DNA of 42,738 bases from Labilibaculum euxinicum (GTDB lineage Bacteria; Bacteroidota; Bacteroidia; Bacteroidales; Marinifilaceae). Positions 34,011 to 42,607 of the stretch are shown in pieces (position 1 is the stretch's first letter; the number at the start of each line of letters is the position of its first letter). The notes beneath the pieces were generated by a model. That model saw only the letters and a program-made list of their open reading frames with translations, did no database searches and was not told the DNA's origin. The position numbers and the translations under genes were made by a program. The DNA lies in the NCBI RefSeq assembly GCF_009795715.1, contig NZ_WTCR01000022.1:1-42738 (forward strand), read 5' to 3'.

Positions 34011-34937
34011 CTATTTTTCCTGAGTCAGCTGCCAATCGATATCAAATCTTTCTTTCAGGTATACACTTAAAGGCTCAAGTCCAATTTCCGCTCTTCGCTT
34101 ATCTACATTTTGAGGATCTTCAATTGGCTGAGGCACACGTGTATTTTCTTCAAATTTTAGTTGGGTTCCATAGATTTGCTCTTTTCCTTCTTCCACCAAC
34201 AACCTATCCCGCATTTTAGCGTACCGCAAAGGTTGTGCCTCACCCTTTTTAAAGGCTTCTTCAAGCGTTGGGAAATATTTTTTACGAACTTCGTAAGAGG
34301 AATGGTTGATAATCAAAGCAGCCCCGGCAGCTGCATATTCAGTAACCTCTGATGCAGTCGGCCATCCATATTTATCAAGAAGATTTGGCAACATCTCCTC
34401 ATTTTCTTTCTTGTTCTTTTCCTCCATGGCAAGTACAGGAAAAATAGCAGGTGTGCTAAAATAACCGCCGTTTTGCATATATTTTCTTCTTTCGATATTT
34501 CCAGCATACATCAATCCCTGATCTTTAATAATCATTCGGAAAAGTGCCCTGGCAAATGCTTCATTTCTTATAGCACCATTTTTAGCTTCATATTTTCTAA
34601 TTTGAGCATCGTTAATCTTCTCCCACCTTGGGTCATCAATTAAACTTAAGAACTCAGGATTGTATAGTGCCTCTAATGTTGAATCATCCTGGAGTGCATG
34701 ATTAAGAAAATAGAAAGCAGTATCTCTCATATTAGAAGTCCACAAAAGTGCGGACGTTGAAGCTAATTTATATGATATTTCAGCAGAAGGATTTTGCATC
34801 ATTGCTCCTCCGTATTCCATTAATGCAGGCATAAGAAGCCCTATGTTTTTTAGGCTGTCTCCTTTAGTTATATGGTCTTGTCCGTAGCTTGTCTGGAAAA
34901 GGACAATAATTAAACAAAATGTGATTGTTTTTTTCAT
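34011..34937 (-). CDS. Exported DUF6624-type protein with TPR-like N-terminus
   Basis: 308 residues. Signal peptide (1-19, TSYGQ). An N-terminal TPR-like region (about 25-110) includes LKNIGLLMPALMEYGGAM and DDPRWEKI. The C-terminal part fits DUF6624: KYGWPTASEVTEYAAAGAALIINHSS, LEEAFKKGEAQPLRYAKMRDRLLVEEGKEQIYGTQ and PQPIEDPQNVDKRRAEIGLEPLSVYL. The family is seen in exported Bacteroidota proteins with no known activity. It sits 32 bases after the serine hydrolase gene and is probably cotranscribed. Confidence 0.82.
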   Translation of the reverse strand: MKKTITFCLIIVLFQTSYGQDHITKGDSLKNIGLLMPALMEYGGAMMQNPSAEISYKLASTSALLWTSNMRDTAFYFLNHALQDDSTLEALYNPEFLSLIDDPRWEKINDAQIRKYEAKNGAIRNEAFARALFRMIIKDQGLMYAGNIERRKYMQNGGYFSTPAIFPVLAMEEKNKKENEEMLPNLLDKYGWPTASEVTEYAAAGAALIINHSSYEVRKKYFPTLEEAFKKGEAQPLRYAKMRDRLLVEEGKEQIYGTQLKFEENTRVPQPIEDPQNVDKRRAEIGLEPLSVYLKERFDIDWQLTQEK

Positions 34938-34969
34938 AATTGATTGATTTTAAAATTTATAAACTATAA

Positions 34970-36517
34970 TTAATCTAATACTTTAAGTTTCTCTGTTGCC
35001 CAATTATTTTGAGGTTTTAGTTGTAAAGATTTTTTGTAATACACAATTGCAGAATCCACTTCATCAGCTAAGGAGAAAGCCTCAGCTAGATTGTTGTATG
35101 CATTCCACGATCCAGGGTGAGTTTTAAGGTTCAGTTCAAATAATTTCTTTGCATCGTCTATTTTCCCTCCGTTCAGATAGGCATATCCTTTATCCATTAA
35201 GAAGCGCTCACTAAACGGATGAATTGAGTCATTTCTTACTTCATAGTACTCACTAATTGCTTCGGTTACTCCTTTCTGGTTGACTTTCTTATGAAAATCA
35301 TTAAATTTTATACAATCTGCTACATGCCACAAATCATAAGCGCTGAATAGTTCGTTTGAGTTTCCACAATGTACAATAATGATTTCTTTATCAGGAATCA
35401 CATAAATAGCTTGTCCGAGGTTTCCATTGGCAAAAAACTGAAATGTAGAATCGCATTCCGTATGCCCCCACCACTGATAACTGTAATAGGTGTGATTGCA
35501 ATTTTCACCACCCAACCACACGGGATAAATATTACGTGGAATACTGGCATTTTCCTTTGTTGATTTATTTACCCAGTTCTGTGATATAATTTGCTCACCA
35601 TTCCAGTTACCACCTTTAAGGTATAAACGTCCAAAGCGTGCATAGTCTATAGCTCTTGCAATCAAACGACTAGGTATGTATTCAAATCCGGATTCTTTAC
35701 TGTCGATAGAGAAAAGTGCACTGTATTTCATCATTTTAGTCCAAAGCTTTTCCTGTAGATATTCCGAAACAGTTTTGCCTGTGGCTCGTTCAATAATTAA
35801 TCCCAAATAACTTGTGTTATAATTGCAGTACTGAAATGTTTTACCGGGTTCTTGTGCAATGTCAACTTTTTCCAGTAATAATTTTCTGACCTTTGGGTGA
35901 TAATATCCAACAGCTTCGTCGTGCCAAGGCAGATGTATATGAGTTCCTGGAAAATAGCCTTCATAATATTTCAAACCAGAGCGCATTTCGAGCAGGTTAC
36001 GAATGGATATTTTTTCAAATCTGGGATCTCTGTCTTTTAACTCAGGTATATATTTAGTCATGGAATCGTCCAAGCCTGAAATCAGTCCATCATCTAAGGC
36101 GGCACCTATCAAAAATGAGATAAAAGATTTGGCCATTGACTGCGAGTGAAAATAAGATTCTCGTGCAAAACCATTGAAATATTTTTCATACAGAATGGTA
36201 TCCTTTCGGATAAATATCAATGCAGTAGTTTTGGATTTTTTAGCCCATTCATCAATGCTATTGAACTTTGACTGCAAAACCCTATCGGAAAATAATGATT
36301 CTACATAAGATTCATCCAGATTCTTTTCAAATTCAAATGTATTTCCAGATCCTTTAATTTTACGGTTTTCAAAATTTTGATAATCATATACATCAGCCAC
36401 ATTCATGGTTAGCAATCGATAAACATATGCCGGAGAATATTTTGCCGAAAGCACAATTAGTACAAGTAAAAGCAAAGCCAGTGGTATGATTAGTATAATT
36501 TTGAGTGTTTTCTTCAT
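34970..36517 (-). CDS. Membrane-anchored serine hydrolase (beta-lactamase family) with C-terminal TPRs
   Basis: 515 residues. One N-terminal membrane helix (about 5-25). The PBP/class C beta-lactamase domain (about 85-400) has SMAK (S127, K130), YCN (Y230-N232) and FFANGNLGQAIYVIPDKEIIIV for the third motif. A C-terminal pair of TPRs (about 440-510, RFLMDKGYAYLNGGKIDDAKKLFE and AYNNLAEAFSLADEVDSAIVYYKKSLQLKP) follows. Likely an esterase or D-amino-acid peptidase in the periplasm. The DUF4386 gene lies 12 bases upstream and the DUF6624 gene 32 bases downstream, so these form one operon. Confidence 0.9.
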   Translation of the reverse strand: MKKTLKIILIIPLALLLLVLIVLSAKYSPAYVYRLLTMNVADVYDYQNFENRKIKGSGNTFEFEKNLDESYVESLFSDRVLQSKFNSIDEWAKKSKTTALIFIRKDTILYEKYFNGFARESYFHSQSMAKSFISFLIGAALDDGLISGLDDSMTKYIPELKDRDPRFEKISIRNLLEMRSGLKYYEGYFPGTHIHLPWHDEAVGYYHPKVRKLLLEKVDIAQEPGKTFQYCNYNTSYLGLIIERATGKTVSEYLQEKLWTKMMKYSALFSIDSKESGFEYIPSRLIARAIDYARFGRLYLKGGNWNGEQIISQNWVNKSTKENASIPRNIYPVWLGGENCNHTYYSYQWWGHTECDSTFQFFANGNLGQAIYVIPDKEIIIVHCGNSNELFSAYDLWHVADCIKFNDFHKKVNQKGVTEAISEYYEVRNDSIHPFSERFLMDKGYAYLNGGKIDDAKKLFELNLKTHPGSWNAYNNLAEAFSLADEVDSAIVYYKKSLQLKPQNNWATEKLKVLD

Positions 36518-36529
36518 GATAATACAATT

Positions 36530-37206
36530 TTAATTTATGGCCGGCTTTGCGTTTTTCAAATGCATATATATCATCCAGACAGCCAATAACATCTCACCCA
36601 GAGCCATTGGTAAGGCTAATTCATTTACTAAAATTTGAACCGTTTGCACATCCAATAATGAGCTATTCTTTACAATATTGATTTCGCTATAAATGACACC
36701 TCCAAGGTAAAGTAAGTATCCTAAGACATTGGGGACATGCGTTGACTTTATTGACAAATAACCTAAACCAATCAAGTGCAGGCCAAAAAGAATAAGCCCA
36801 AACGACCATATTTGTTCAAAAAACCCCAATAATTCGGTAATATCATTTGCGAAAACAGTTGGTTGTTCAATGAAACGAATAGCTGCCAGTTGATACACTG
36901 CCAAAATCAAAAATACGGTATAAATCAAACGTATACCAGCAGTTATCATCGATATTTTTCGATTAGTAGATATAAAAAATGTACAAAGTGAGAAGGCTAC
37001 AATTAAATCGGTACTAATAATTACGATCCATCCTGCTATTCCGGCTAACAACAATTCACTATTGTCAGCCAGATTTTGAGCAGTTGCCAATGGCGTTTTT
37101 GCCATCAGGCTAGTGTAAACATATCCATATGAGAATCCTGCTGCTATTGCCATTATAATAAGAGAAATACCAGCAATTAATCCTGCTTTTTTTCTTTTTT
37201 ATTCAT
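36530..37206 (-). CDS. DUF4386 multi-pass membrane protein, N-terminus frameshifted at a poly-A run
   Basis: From 37153 the open frame gives 207 residues with about six membrane helices and the DUF4386 pattern (IVIISTDLIVAFSLCTFFI, GIRLIYTVFLILAVYQLAAI, GYLLYLGGVIYSE). The family N-terminus, however, lies further upstream: KAGLIAGISLII is encoded just before that Met, and an ATG at 37206 followed by NKKEKK would join it if the 7-base A run (minus strand, 37187-37193) had one more A. The ATG at 37206 also gives a tight 11-base gap to the upstream gene. It is either a frameshift mutation, a slippage site, or a sequencing error. Function of DUF4386 is unknown. Confidence 0.8.
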
Positions 37207-37217
37207 GTCGCCTGTAT

Positions 37218-38195
37218 TTATGATTCAACAATAATTACAACATTTCCTTTTTTATGCCCTGTTGCAATATACTGATGTGCATGAGCTACCTTCTCAAGAG
37301 GAAACTGACGATCAATAACTGTTTTAAGTTTTCCGGATTTAAAAATCTCCAATAATTCTAAAAGCAATGCACGAAGTTCGTCCTTTGATTTTAAGCCTGA
37401 TGCGCCAAATTTTGCTTTTCTGCTGCCAAGTATTGAAGTACGAATCATTTGTAGAAGTAATGAAGATTTTAGTACCGGTGATATGTATACTCCTTTATTC
37501 GTTAATATGCGTTTAGATTTTCTGAATGAGCTACTTCCAATGGTATCGTAAATTATGTCGTAGCGATTTTCAGATTTTGTAAAGTCATTCTTTTTATAAT
37601 CGATGGTATGGTCGGCTCCTAAGGATTTTACCAGCCTCACATTTGCAGTACTGCAAACACCCGTTACTTCTGCTCCAAAATATTTTGCCAGTTGAACAGC
37701 TGCCATCCCCAGACTTCCAGAAGCTCCGTTAATCAGAACTTTTTGTCCGGGTTTAATATTCCCTATTTCTTTAAGAAAATTAATGGAGGTCAGGTGGCCA
37801 TCACAAAATGGAGCTGCATCGGCATAAGATAAATTCTCTGGTTTATGAAGAATTACACCATCTTCAGGAACAGTTACATATTCGGTATTTGTACTAAACC
37901 CTAATGTAGTCTCACCAAAGACAGCATCTCCTATAGTGAACTTTAGAACACTTGAACCTACTTCAACTACCTCTCCTGCAAATCCGGTTCCCGGAATAGG
38001 ATATTTTGGTTTTCTGATTCCTAAAAACAAACGGCTAAAATAGGGTTTCCCAGAGAGCATCATAACATCAGCTCTGGTAGCTGAACATGCATGAACTTTT
38101 ACCAAAACTTTGTTTTCTGTTGGTTTTGGAATTGCAATATTTTTTAATTTTAATACATCATGATTACCGTATCCCTCAGCTATAATTGCTTTCAT
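37218..38195 (-). CDS. Medium-chain NAD(P)H-dependent alcohol dehydrogenase/quinone reductase
   Basis: The start at 38195 (MKAIIAEGYGNHDVLKLKNI) is preferred to 38210. 325 residues of the zinc-independent MDR type: IPGTGFAGEVVEVGS, VFGETTLGFSTNTEYV, then the Rossmann motif INGASGSLGMAAVQLAKYFGAEVTGVCS, LGADHTIDYKKNDF and C-terminal QFPLEKVAHAHQYIATGHKKGNVVI. The Cys ligands of the structural and catalytic zinc are missing, which fits quinone oxidoreductase-like or enoyl reductase members. It is the first gene of the probable operon behind a -7 box. Confidence 0.88.
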   Translation of the reverse strand: MKAIIAEGYGNHDVLKLKNIAIPKPTENKVLVKVHACSATRADVMMLSGKPYFSRLFLGIRKPKYPIPGTGFAGEVVEVGSSVLKFTIGDAVFGETTLGFSTNTEYVTVPEDGVILHKPENLSYADAAPFCDGHLTSINFLKEIGNIKPGQKVLINGASGSLGMAAVQLAKYFGAEVTGVCSTANVRLVKSLGADHTIDYKKNDFTKSENRYDIIYDTIGSSSFRKSKRILTNKGVYISPVLKSSLLLQMIRTSILGSRKAKFGASGLKSKDELRALLLELLEIFKSGKLKTVIDRQFPLEKVAHAHQYIATGHKKGNVVIIVES

Positions 38196-38241
38196 TGTAT
38201 CTGCTTCCATAATTTTTACTCCAAAAAAAAAATTTCTAAAG

Positions 38242-38249
38242 CAAATCTA
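38242..38249 (-). promoter_or_regulatory. Bacteroidota -7 promoter box for the reductase operon
   Basis: Minus-strand TAGATTTG, exact TAnnTTTG match, giving a leader of about 40 bases. It lies between the AraC-type regulator gene (ending at 38300) and the reductase. Confidence 0.5.
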
Positions 38250-38299
38250 CGCGCAAGGAATGGTTAAGAAGTTCTGAAAAACTAAAAATGAATTCGGAT

Positions 38300-40120
38300 T
38301 TATAAATGCGAACTGTTTTTTTCTTGATCTAAGCTTTTCAGATACTCTAAAGGCGTTATTCCTAACTCTTTTTTGAAGAAGGTATTAAAAACGGTTTTCG
38401 AATTGAAACCGCTTTCAGAAGCAAGTCCGATAATGGAAATATGTGCGTTTTCAGGATTTTTTGCCAGTTCTTTAAAATGTTCCAAACGGTAATAGTTTAT
38501 AAATTCGTTGAACTTTTTCCCAACATATTCATTCAACAACCATGAAAGTTGATTTGGGTGAATTTCAACTTGATTGGCTAAATCACGCAAGGAAACAGAT
38601 GGGTTTAAATATGGTTTTTCAGTTTGTGTAAAATCAAATACTTTATTGGCAAATTCAGTGGCCGTTTTTTTGTCTAGTAAAGGTTTCTTTCTCGGAATAG
38701 TCTTGGGTTTTTTAATATGTCCGAACAATTGCTCATGAAATCGCAAATATCGGTCATCTTTTACTAAGTCATTCACAAGTGGATCAGAAAAACTTAAAAG
38801 CAATACCGAAGATTTCATTTTCAACGAACGTTCCAATAAGTCAAATGCTTTATCAAACATTTGAAGATTTGCATAAGCCAGAAACAGGTATGAGTGTGCC
38901 TGGAAAGCTGCCGGGTTTTCAGCTTCTTTCTCTAACTTTTTTAATTGAACTTTAGCATTCGTTTTGTCACCTTTTAAAATATTGGTTAGACAAACTATCC
39001 CCAGTTGTTCATGCGGAATTAATATGTCTTTGGGTATATCTTCAATTTTTTGTAGCAATTCATCATACCTTTTTTGAAAGATCATGCAATAGGAATGAAC
39101 TACAAAAGCAGGAATATTTTTGGGATTCTTCTGCAATAATTCCTGAAAAATTATCATTGCCTTTTCAAATTCTCTGGTTCGATAATGATAATAAGCTTTA
39201 TAAAAAAGTGTTTCCTGATTTAAAGGATCTATCCCTAATGCAAATTGCAAATGATGTTCTGCCTTTTCTATTTCACCGGAAAGAAGGTAGAGAAAGGCTA
39301 TAAATTGCTGTGCTTCAGGGTAACTTGGTCTTAGCTGTAAGGATTTCAGTATATGCTTTTGTGCATCCGCAAAATTACAGTCAGTAAAAAACGAAAGATT
39401 GGCCAATAGATAATGTACACCAGCATTTTCAGGATTTAATGTATATGCTTTATGTGTGTACTCGACTGTCTTTTTCCATGCTTTTTCAGGTTGCATAAAT
39501 TGAGTTGTGGCCATAAAGCTGTATGCATCAGCAAGTCCGACATAGGCGTCTGTATAATCTGGATCAAATTCAATGGCCCGATTAAACATCTCAATAGAAG
39601 TCTTTACATCCACGGGGTTCCACTTATTGAAATGATATCTTGCCTTCAAATAATAATTGTAAGCATCCAGGTTAACGGTTTTACTTTCTATTAAATGTTC
39701 TTTAATTTCCAGATGTCCCAGCTCCTCCCGGAGCTTGTCCGCAATTATAAGGCTGATTTCATCTTGAATTTCCAGGATATTTTCCAGCTTTCTGTTCCAT
39801 GATTCCGACCAAAAATGAAAATCATTTGCAGCCAGAATCAACTGAGCCGTTATTCTCACTTTATTACCTGCAATACGAACGCTTCCCTCAAGAATGACTT
39901 CAGCATTTAGTTGATCTGCAATTTGCTTTAGCGTATACTCTTTGTTCTTAAAATAGAATGAAGATGTTCGGGAAATGACTTTTAATTGTTCGATTTTGGC
40001 TAGTGCATTGATAATTTCTTCAGTAATTCCATCACAAAAATATTCATTCTCAACGTTTGCACTAATATTTATAAATGGAAGTACTGCTATGGTTTTATCT
40101 TTTAGGTTTGTTTCCTTCAT
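38300..40120 (-). CDS. AraC-type regulator with TolB-like N-domain and TPRs
   Basis: 606 residues, no signal peptide. Domain order: a TolB/FlgO-like adenylate-cyclase-associated domain (about 9-140: IAVLPFINISANVENEYFCDGITEEIINALAKIEQLKVISRTS, then VILEGSVRIAGNKVRITAQLI), about seven TPR helical pairs (about 150-450), and a C-terminal AraC HTH (about 490-600: SLRDLANQVEIHPNQLSWLLNEYVGKKFNEFINYYRLEHF and IIGLASESGFNSKTVFNTFFKKELGITPLEYL). The plan is typical of Bacteroidota regulators that sense through a TPR part. It is the most upstream gene of the minus-strand block and likely controls it. Confidence 0.9.
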   Translation of the reverse strand: MKETNLKDKTIAVLPFINISANVENEYFCDGITEEIINALAKIEQLKVISRTSSFYFKNKEYTLKQIADQLNAEVILEGSVRIAGNKVRITAQLILAANDFHFWSESWNRKLENILEIQDEISLIIADKLREELGHLEIKEHLIESKTVNLDAYNYYLKARYHFNKWNPVDVKTSIEMFNRAIEFDPDYTDAYVGLADAYSFMATTQFMQPEKAWKKTVEYTHKAYTLNPENAGVHYLLANLSFFTDCNFADAQKHILKSLQLRPSYPEAQQFIAFLYLLSGEIEKAEHHLQFALGIDPLNQETLFYKAYYHYRTREFEKAMIIFQELLQKNPKNIPAFVVHSYCMIFQKRYDELLQKIEDIPKDILIPHEQLGIVCLTNILKGDKTNAKVQLKKLEKEAENPAAFQAHSYLFLAYANLQMFDKAFDLLERSLKMKSSVLLLSFSDPLVNDLVKDDRYLRFHEQLFGHIKKPKTIPRKKPLLDKKTATEFANKVFDFTQTEKPYLNPSVSLRDLANQVEIHPNQLSWLLNEYVGKKFNEFINYYRLEHFKELAKNPENAHISIIGLASESGFNSKTVFNTFFKKELGITPLEYLKSLDQEKNSSHL

Positions 40121-40257
40121 AGACTCAATATTTTAGTAGGAGACATATATGTTTTTTACCGCGTGTGTGTGCCCTGCATGAGCATGACCACACCCACCGA
40201 AAGGTCATTGAAAATGTTAAATATACAAATTTAGCATAAACAAAGATTATCGGAGGG

Positions 40258-41016
40258 ATGTATTTTTTTTTCCAGAGGGTGCAAGTCCCTTATGCACTGG
40301 GGTGACTCTGAGAAGCTCTAGTAAGTAGCAAGCTGGTTTACCGTGAAGTATGCAGTAAAGGAAGCGAGACTGCAAAATCCGGTACTGACGAACAGTACCG
40401 AACTTGTGAGATTGTGAATGCCATTTAAGATAGCAGGAATGAACCAACCTGATATGAGGCTATAAGTTTGGATAAGACAGCACATCATGTCGACGTCCCA
40501 GTTCTTTTTTTTAAGAGAATAAACGAAATAGTAGATCAGGCAGGCATTGGAGGAAGGTGCCGAGCGAAGGGAGATCATGAACACTATATTAAAATTATTA
40601 CGTGAATAAAATGCTCTTACCAGAGGAGGTCTCATCAACCACGTGTTGGTTATGGTGAGAATTGGAGCGAAGCGGAAATCGCGAATTCGCATGGAATTAT
40701 TTTATGAGCAACTCAGCCGAAGCCATAGTAGCTGCAAGACAATGAGCCACAAATAGAAATTGTGGAGGGCTCACAGAGCAGTGAAGGTTGAACTCATTGT
40801 TCAGTAAAAAGCAGTGGTTCCAGTGAGATGGTTAAGGCGTATCTGTAATTGTTATCCCAATCTATTTTATCATTGGAAATTAGGCTATCAGTTAACCTAA
40901 AATTGAATTGACTGCATAATAAGAGCCGTATGAATTGAGAGATTCACGTACGGTTCTGTGAGAAGTTAGGGGTGAATTGAAAATCGACGAAGTCAAATTC
41001 CCCTAGCTTACTCGAC
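40258..41016 (+). mobile_element. Group II intron with deleted maturase
   Basis: Domain I begins near 40271 (CCAGAGGGTGCAAGTCCC), with the usual domain I landmarks after it (GTAAGTAGCAAGCTGG, AAATCCGGTACTGACGAACAGTACCG, GGTGCCGAGCGAAGG). A 25-codon stub of the maturase end follows (40823-40900), then a normal 34-base domain V (40923-40956) starting GAGCCGTATG with a GAGA tetraloop, and domain VI ending CTTACTCGAC at 41016. The exact 5' end is not visible as GUGYG. It lacks a maturase, so any splicing would need help from another copy. Confidence 0.85.
40823..40900 (+). pseudogene. Maturase C-terminal stub (25 codons)
   Basis: Reads VRWLRRICNCYPNLFYHWKL and ends with a stop at 40898. It matches the same end in the copy at 26915-27220 with a few changes. 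The rest of the open frame is gone; what precedes it is intron structural RNA. Confidence 0.8.
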
Positions 41017-41030
41017 TAGGTGCTGGCATT

Positions 41031-41738
41031 TCAGTAGGTTATGTATTTTAATCTTCGATATTCTTCCACTTTTGTTATTTCAGCATTTGGATATTGTTTC
41101 ATATAGTAGGTCGTTAAATCTTGCTTTAATGTCATCATATTTCCTCCGCCTACAATTTCATATGATTCATTTCTACCACCATAACTTAGCTTAAGAATTA
41201 AATCTTTTACTTTATAGCTGCCATTTTCAGTAGCCGATCCGTCCTGAGACTGATAAGAAAAACCATCTGGATAGCTAAAATTATATTTTGAATCCACTCT
41301 TTTTTCTGCATTTGTTACTAGTTCGGTCTTTATTAGTTCTGAGATATCTTTATTTGCGGACTCTACAAAAATGAATTCAATACCAATTGGGAAGTATTCC
41401 TGCCATCCTCCAATTCTCGGTCCTGTTGCTGAAACAGTGATTTTGGAAAAGTCATTAAACTTGTCTTTTATAGTTAGGATTGCTTTTCCCATTTCGGAAG
41501 TGGTGATGATTATGTTTTTCCCTTCGATGATTGCAGATGCAACATTTTCATTGTCTGTTGCCACAGTATATTCACCGTTGATTGATAAAATTGCAACAGT
41601 ATCTTTAGCTCCAGCAATTAATTCAATTAAGTTTTTACTCAAAACAATTGAAGTGTCATTCTTTTCACTAGAACACGATGTCATAAGAAAAGCAATTAAT
41701 CCAATTGTTATCGTGGGAAAAAATATCTTTTTAATCAT
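41031..41738 (-). CDS. Lipoprotein with Ig-like (BIG2-type) N-terminal domain
   Basis: The start at 41738 gives a lipoprotein signal (MIKKIFFPTITIGLIAFLMTSC). A longer frame reaching 41891 only translates the attC-like palindrome. 235 residues. After the lipid Cys, residues about 30-105 resemble a bacterial Ig-like group 2 domain (IELIAGAKDTVAILSINGEYTVAT, ENVASAIIEGKNIIIT, MGKAILTIKDKF). The C-terminal half (SKYNFSYPDGFSYQS and LKLSYGGRNESYEIVGGG) is unknown. Its 3' end lies 14 bases from the intron end. Confidence 0.75.
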   Translation of the reverse strand: MIKKIFFPTITIGLIAFLMTSCSSEKNDTSIVLSKNLIELIAGAKDTVAILSINGEYTVATDNENVASAIIEGKNIIITTSEMGKAILTIKDKFNDFSKITVSATGPRIGGWQEYFPIGIEFIFVESANKDISELIKTELVTNAEKRVDSKYNFSYPDGFSYQSQDGSATENGSYKVKDLILKLSYGGRNESYEIVGGGNMMTLKQDLTTYYMKQYPNAEITKVEEYRRLKYITY

Positions 41739-41777
41739 ATATCTGAAATTTACGGTTATTCTATTTTTTATGCTTGC

Positions 41778-41913
41778 ACCTAACGGTAAATTGTATGATG
41801 AGTAGTGGCAGATTGCGTGGTAGGTTCCTGTCAAACCGCTACGCAGTTTGAGTAGGCTACAAACCTTGATATTTAGCACTTTACCTGCCATTACTTATAC
41901 AAAGTGTTAGCAC
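41778..41913 (-). repeat. attC-like imperfect palindrome (integron-type cassette end)
   Basis: Read on the minus strand it starts GTGCTAACAC and ends GTTAGGT, which fits the integron core GTTRRRY. The arms pair: TTGTATAAGTAATGGCAG near the start with CTGCCACTACTCATCATACAA near the end, with a further inner hairpin AAACTGC/GCGGTTT. Its length (about 136 bases) is within the range of attC sites. The inverse core overlaps the last codons of the gene ending at 41891. The inverse core is not a perfect RYYYAAC, so this is a good but unproven match. Confidence 0.6.
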
Positions 41914-42586
41914 AAGTATTTTTTATTTTATTTTCATCAATTTTATAGACAATAATTTCTTTTGTATCCCAGTAATTCTTCTTTATAAACTTATTTAATG
42001 ATCTAAATATATCAGGTTTAAACATCCCATTTTTTGTATAAAATATTTCATCACAGTAATATACAGTGTGAATAGTCCAGCCAAAATCGTTGACAAAAGC
42101 AAGTATTACATCATTCGGAATAGTTATTTTTAGATTTTTTCTGGGTTTTGTGCTAAATTCAGTAATTTTTGTAAAAGAATTATTCAAAATTTTTTCTAAT
42201 GATACTCTATCTGTATTTGTTGTTTTTCTAAAAATATTTTGACTATATGTCTTACTGTTTTCAAAATACTTTTCCAGTGCATATGAATAGCAATTCTGTA
42301 TGGCTGTTTCATTTGAGAGAAAATAACCTTTTGAAGCAAAATAGCCCGCGTGATTGATATTGTCAGAAAGAGTGTCTATTCTTTCTTGATTTAAAACACT
42401 TACTCTTATAGTGTCATTTAACCATAAAACATTAATGCTTATAGACTTCTTTCCTACTTCTATTGTATCCAACGTAATAGATTTGATATTAATCGGAGAA
42501 TGAGTTGACAAGCTCATCTGACAATAACTTTCAATGAAAATAAAGTTTAGAAGTATTATGATGATATATTTTTTAAAAGTGCTCAT
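41891..42586 (-). CDS. Hypothetical exported protein, possible cysteine-peptidase-like fold
   Basis: 231 residues. Signal peptide (1-22, ending SYCQ). The middle has AIQNCYSYALEKYFEN, a Cys at the start of a helix, and later NDFGWTIHTVYYCDEIFY with a His in a beta strand; this Cys...His spacing resembles NlpC/P60 or CHAP-like peptidases, but no family can be named. The last residues (CANTLYK) are encoded by the attC-like inverse core, a sign that it is a cassette gene. Confidence 0.65.
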   Translation of the reverse strand: MSTFKKYIIIILLNFIFIESYCQMSLSTHSPINIKSITLDTIEVGKKSISINVLWLNDTIRVSVLNQERIDTLSDNINHAGYFASKGYFLSNETAIQNCYSYALEKYFENSKTYSQNIFRKTTNTDRVSLEKILNNSFTKITEFSTKPRKNLKITIPNDVILAFVNDFGWTIHTVYYCDEIFYTKNGMFKPDIFRSLNKFIKKNYWDTKEIIVYKIDENKIKNTCANTLYK

Positions 42587-42607
42587 TTTCTCCTTTATTC
42601 AGTATTT

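Noticed and set aside
40160-40205. Possible hairpin GTGTG...CACAC upstream of the AraC-type regulator
   Set aside because: Only five pairs with a long loop; too weak to call an operator or terminator.
40247-40692. Minus-strand open frames
   Set aside because: They are antisense translations of group II intron RNA.
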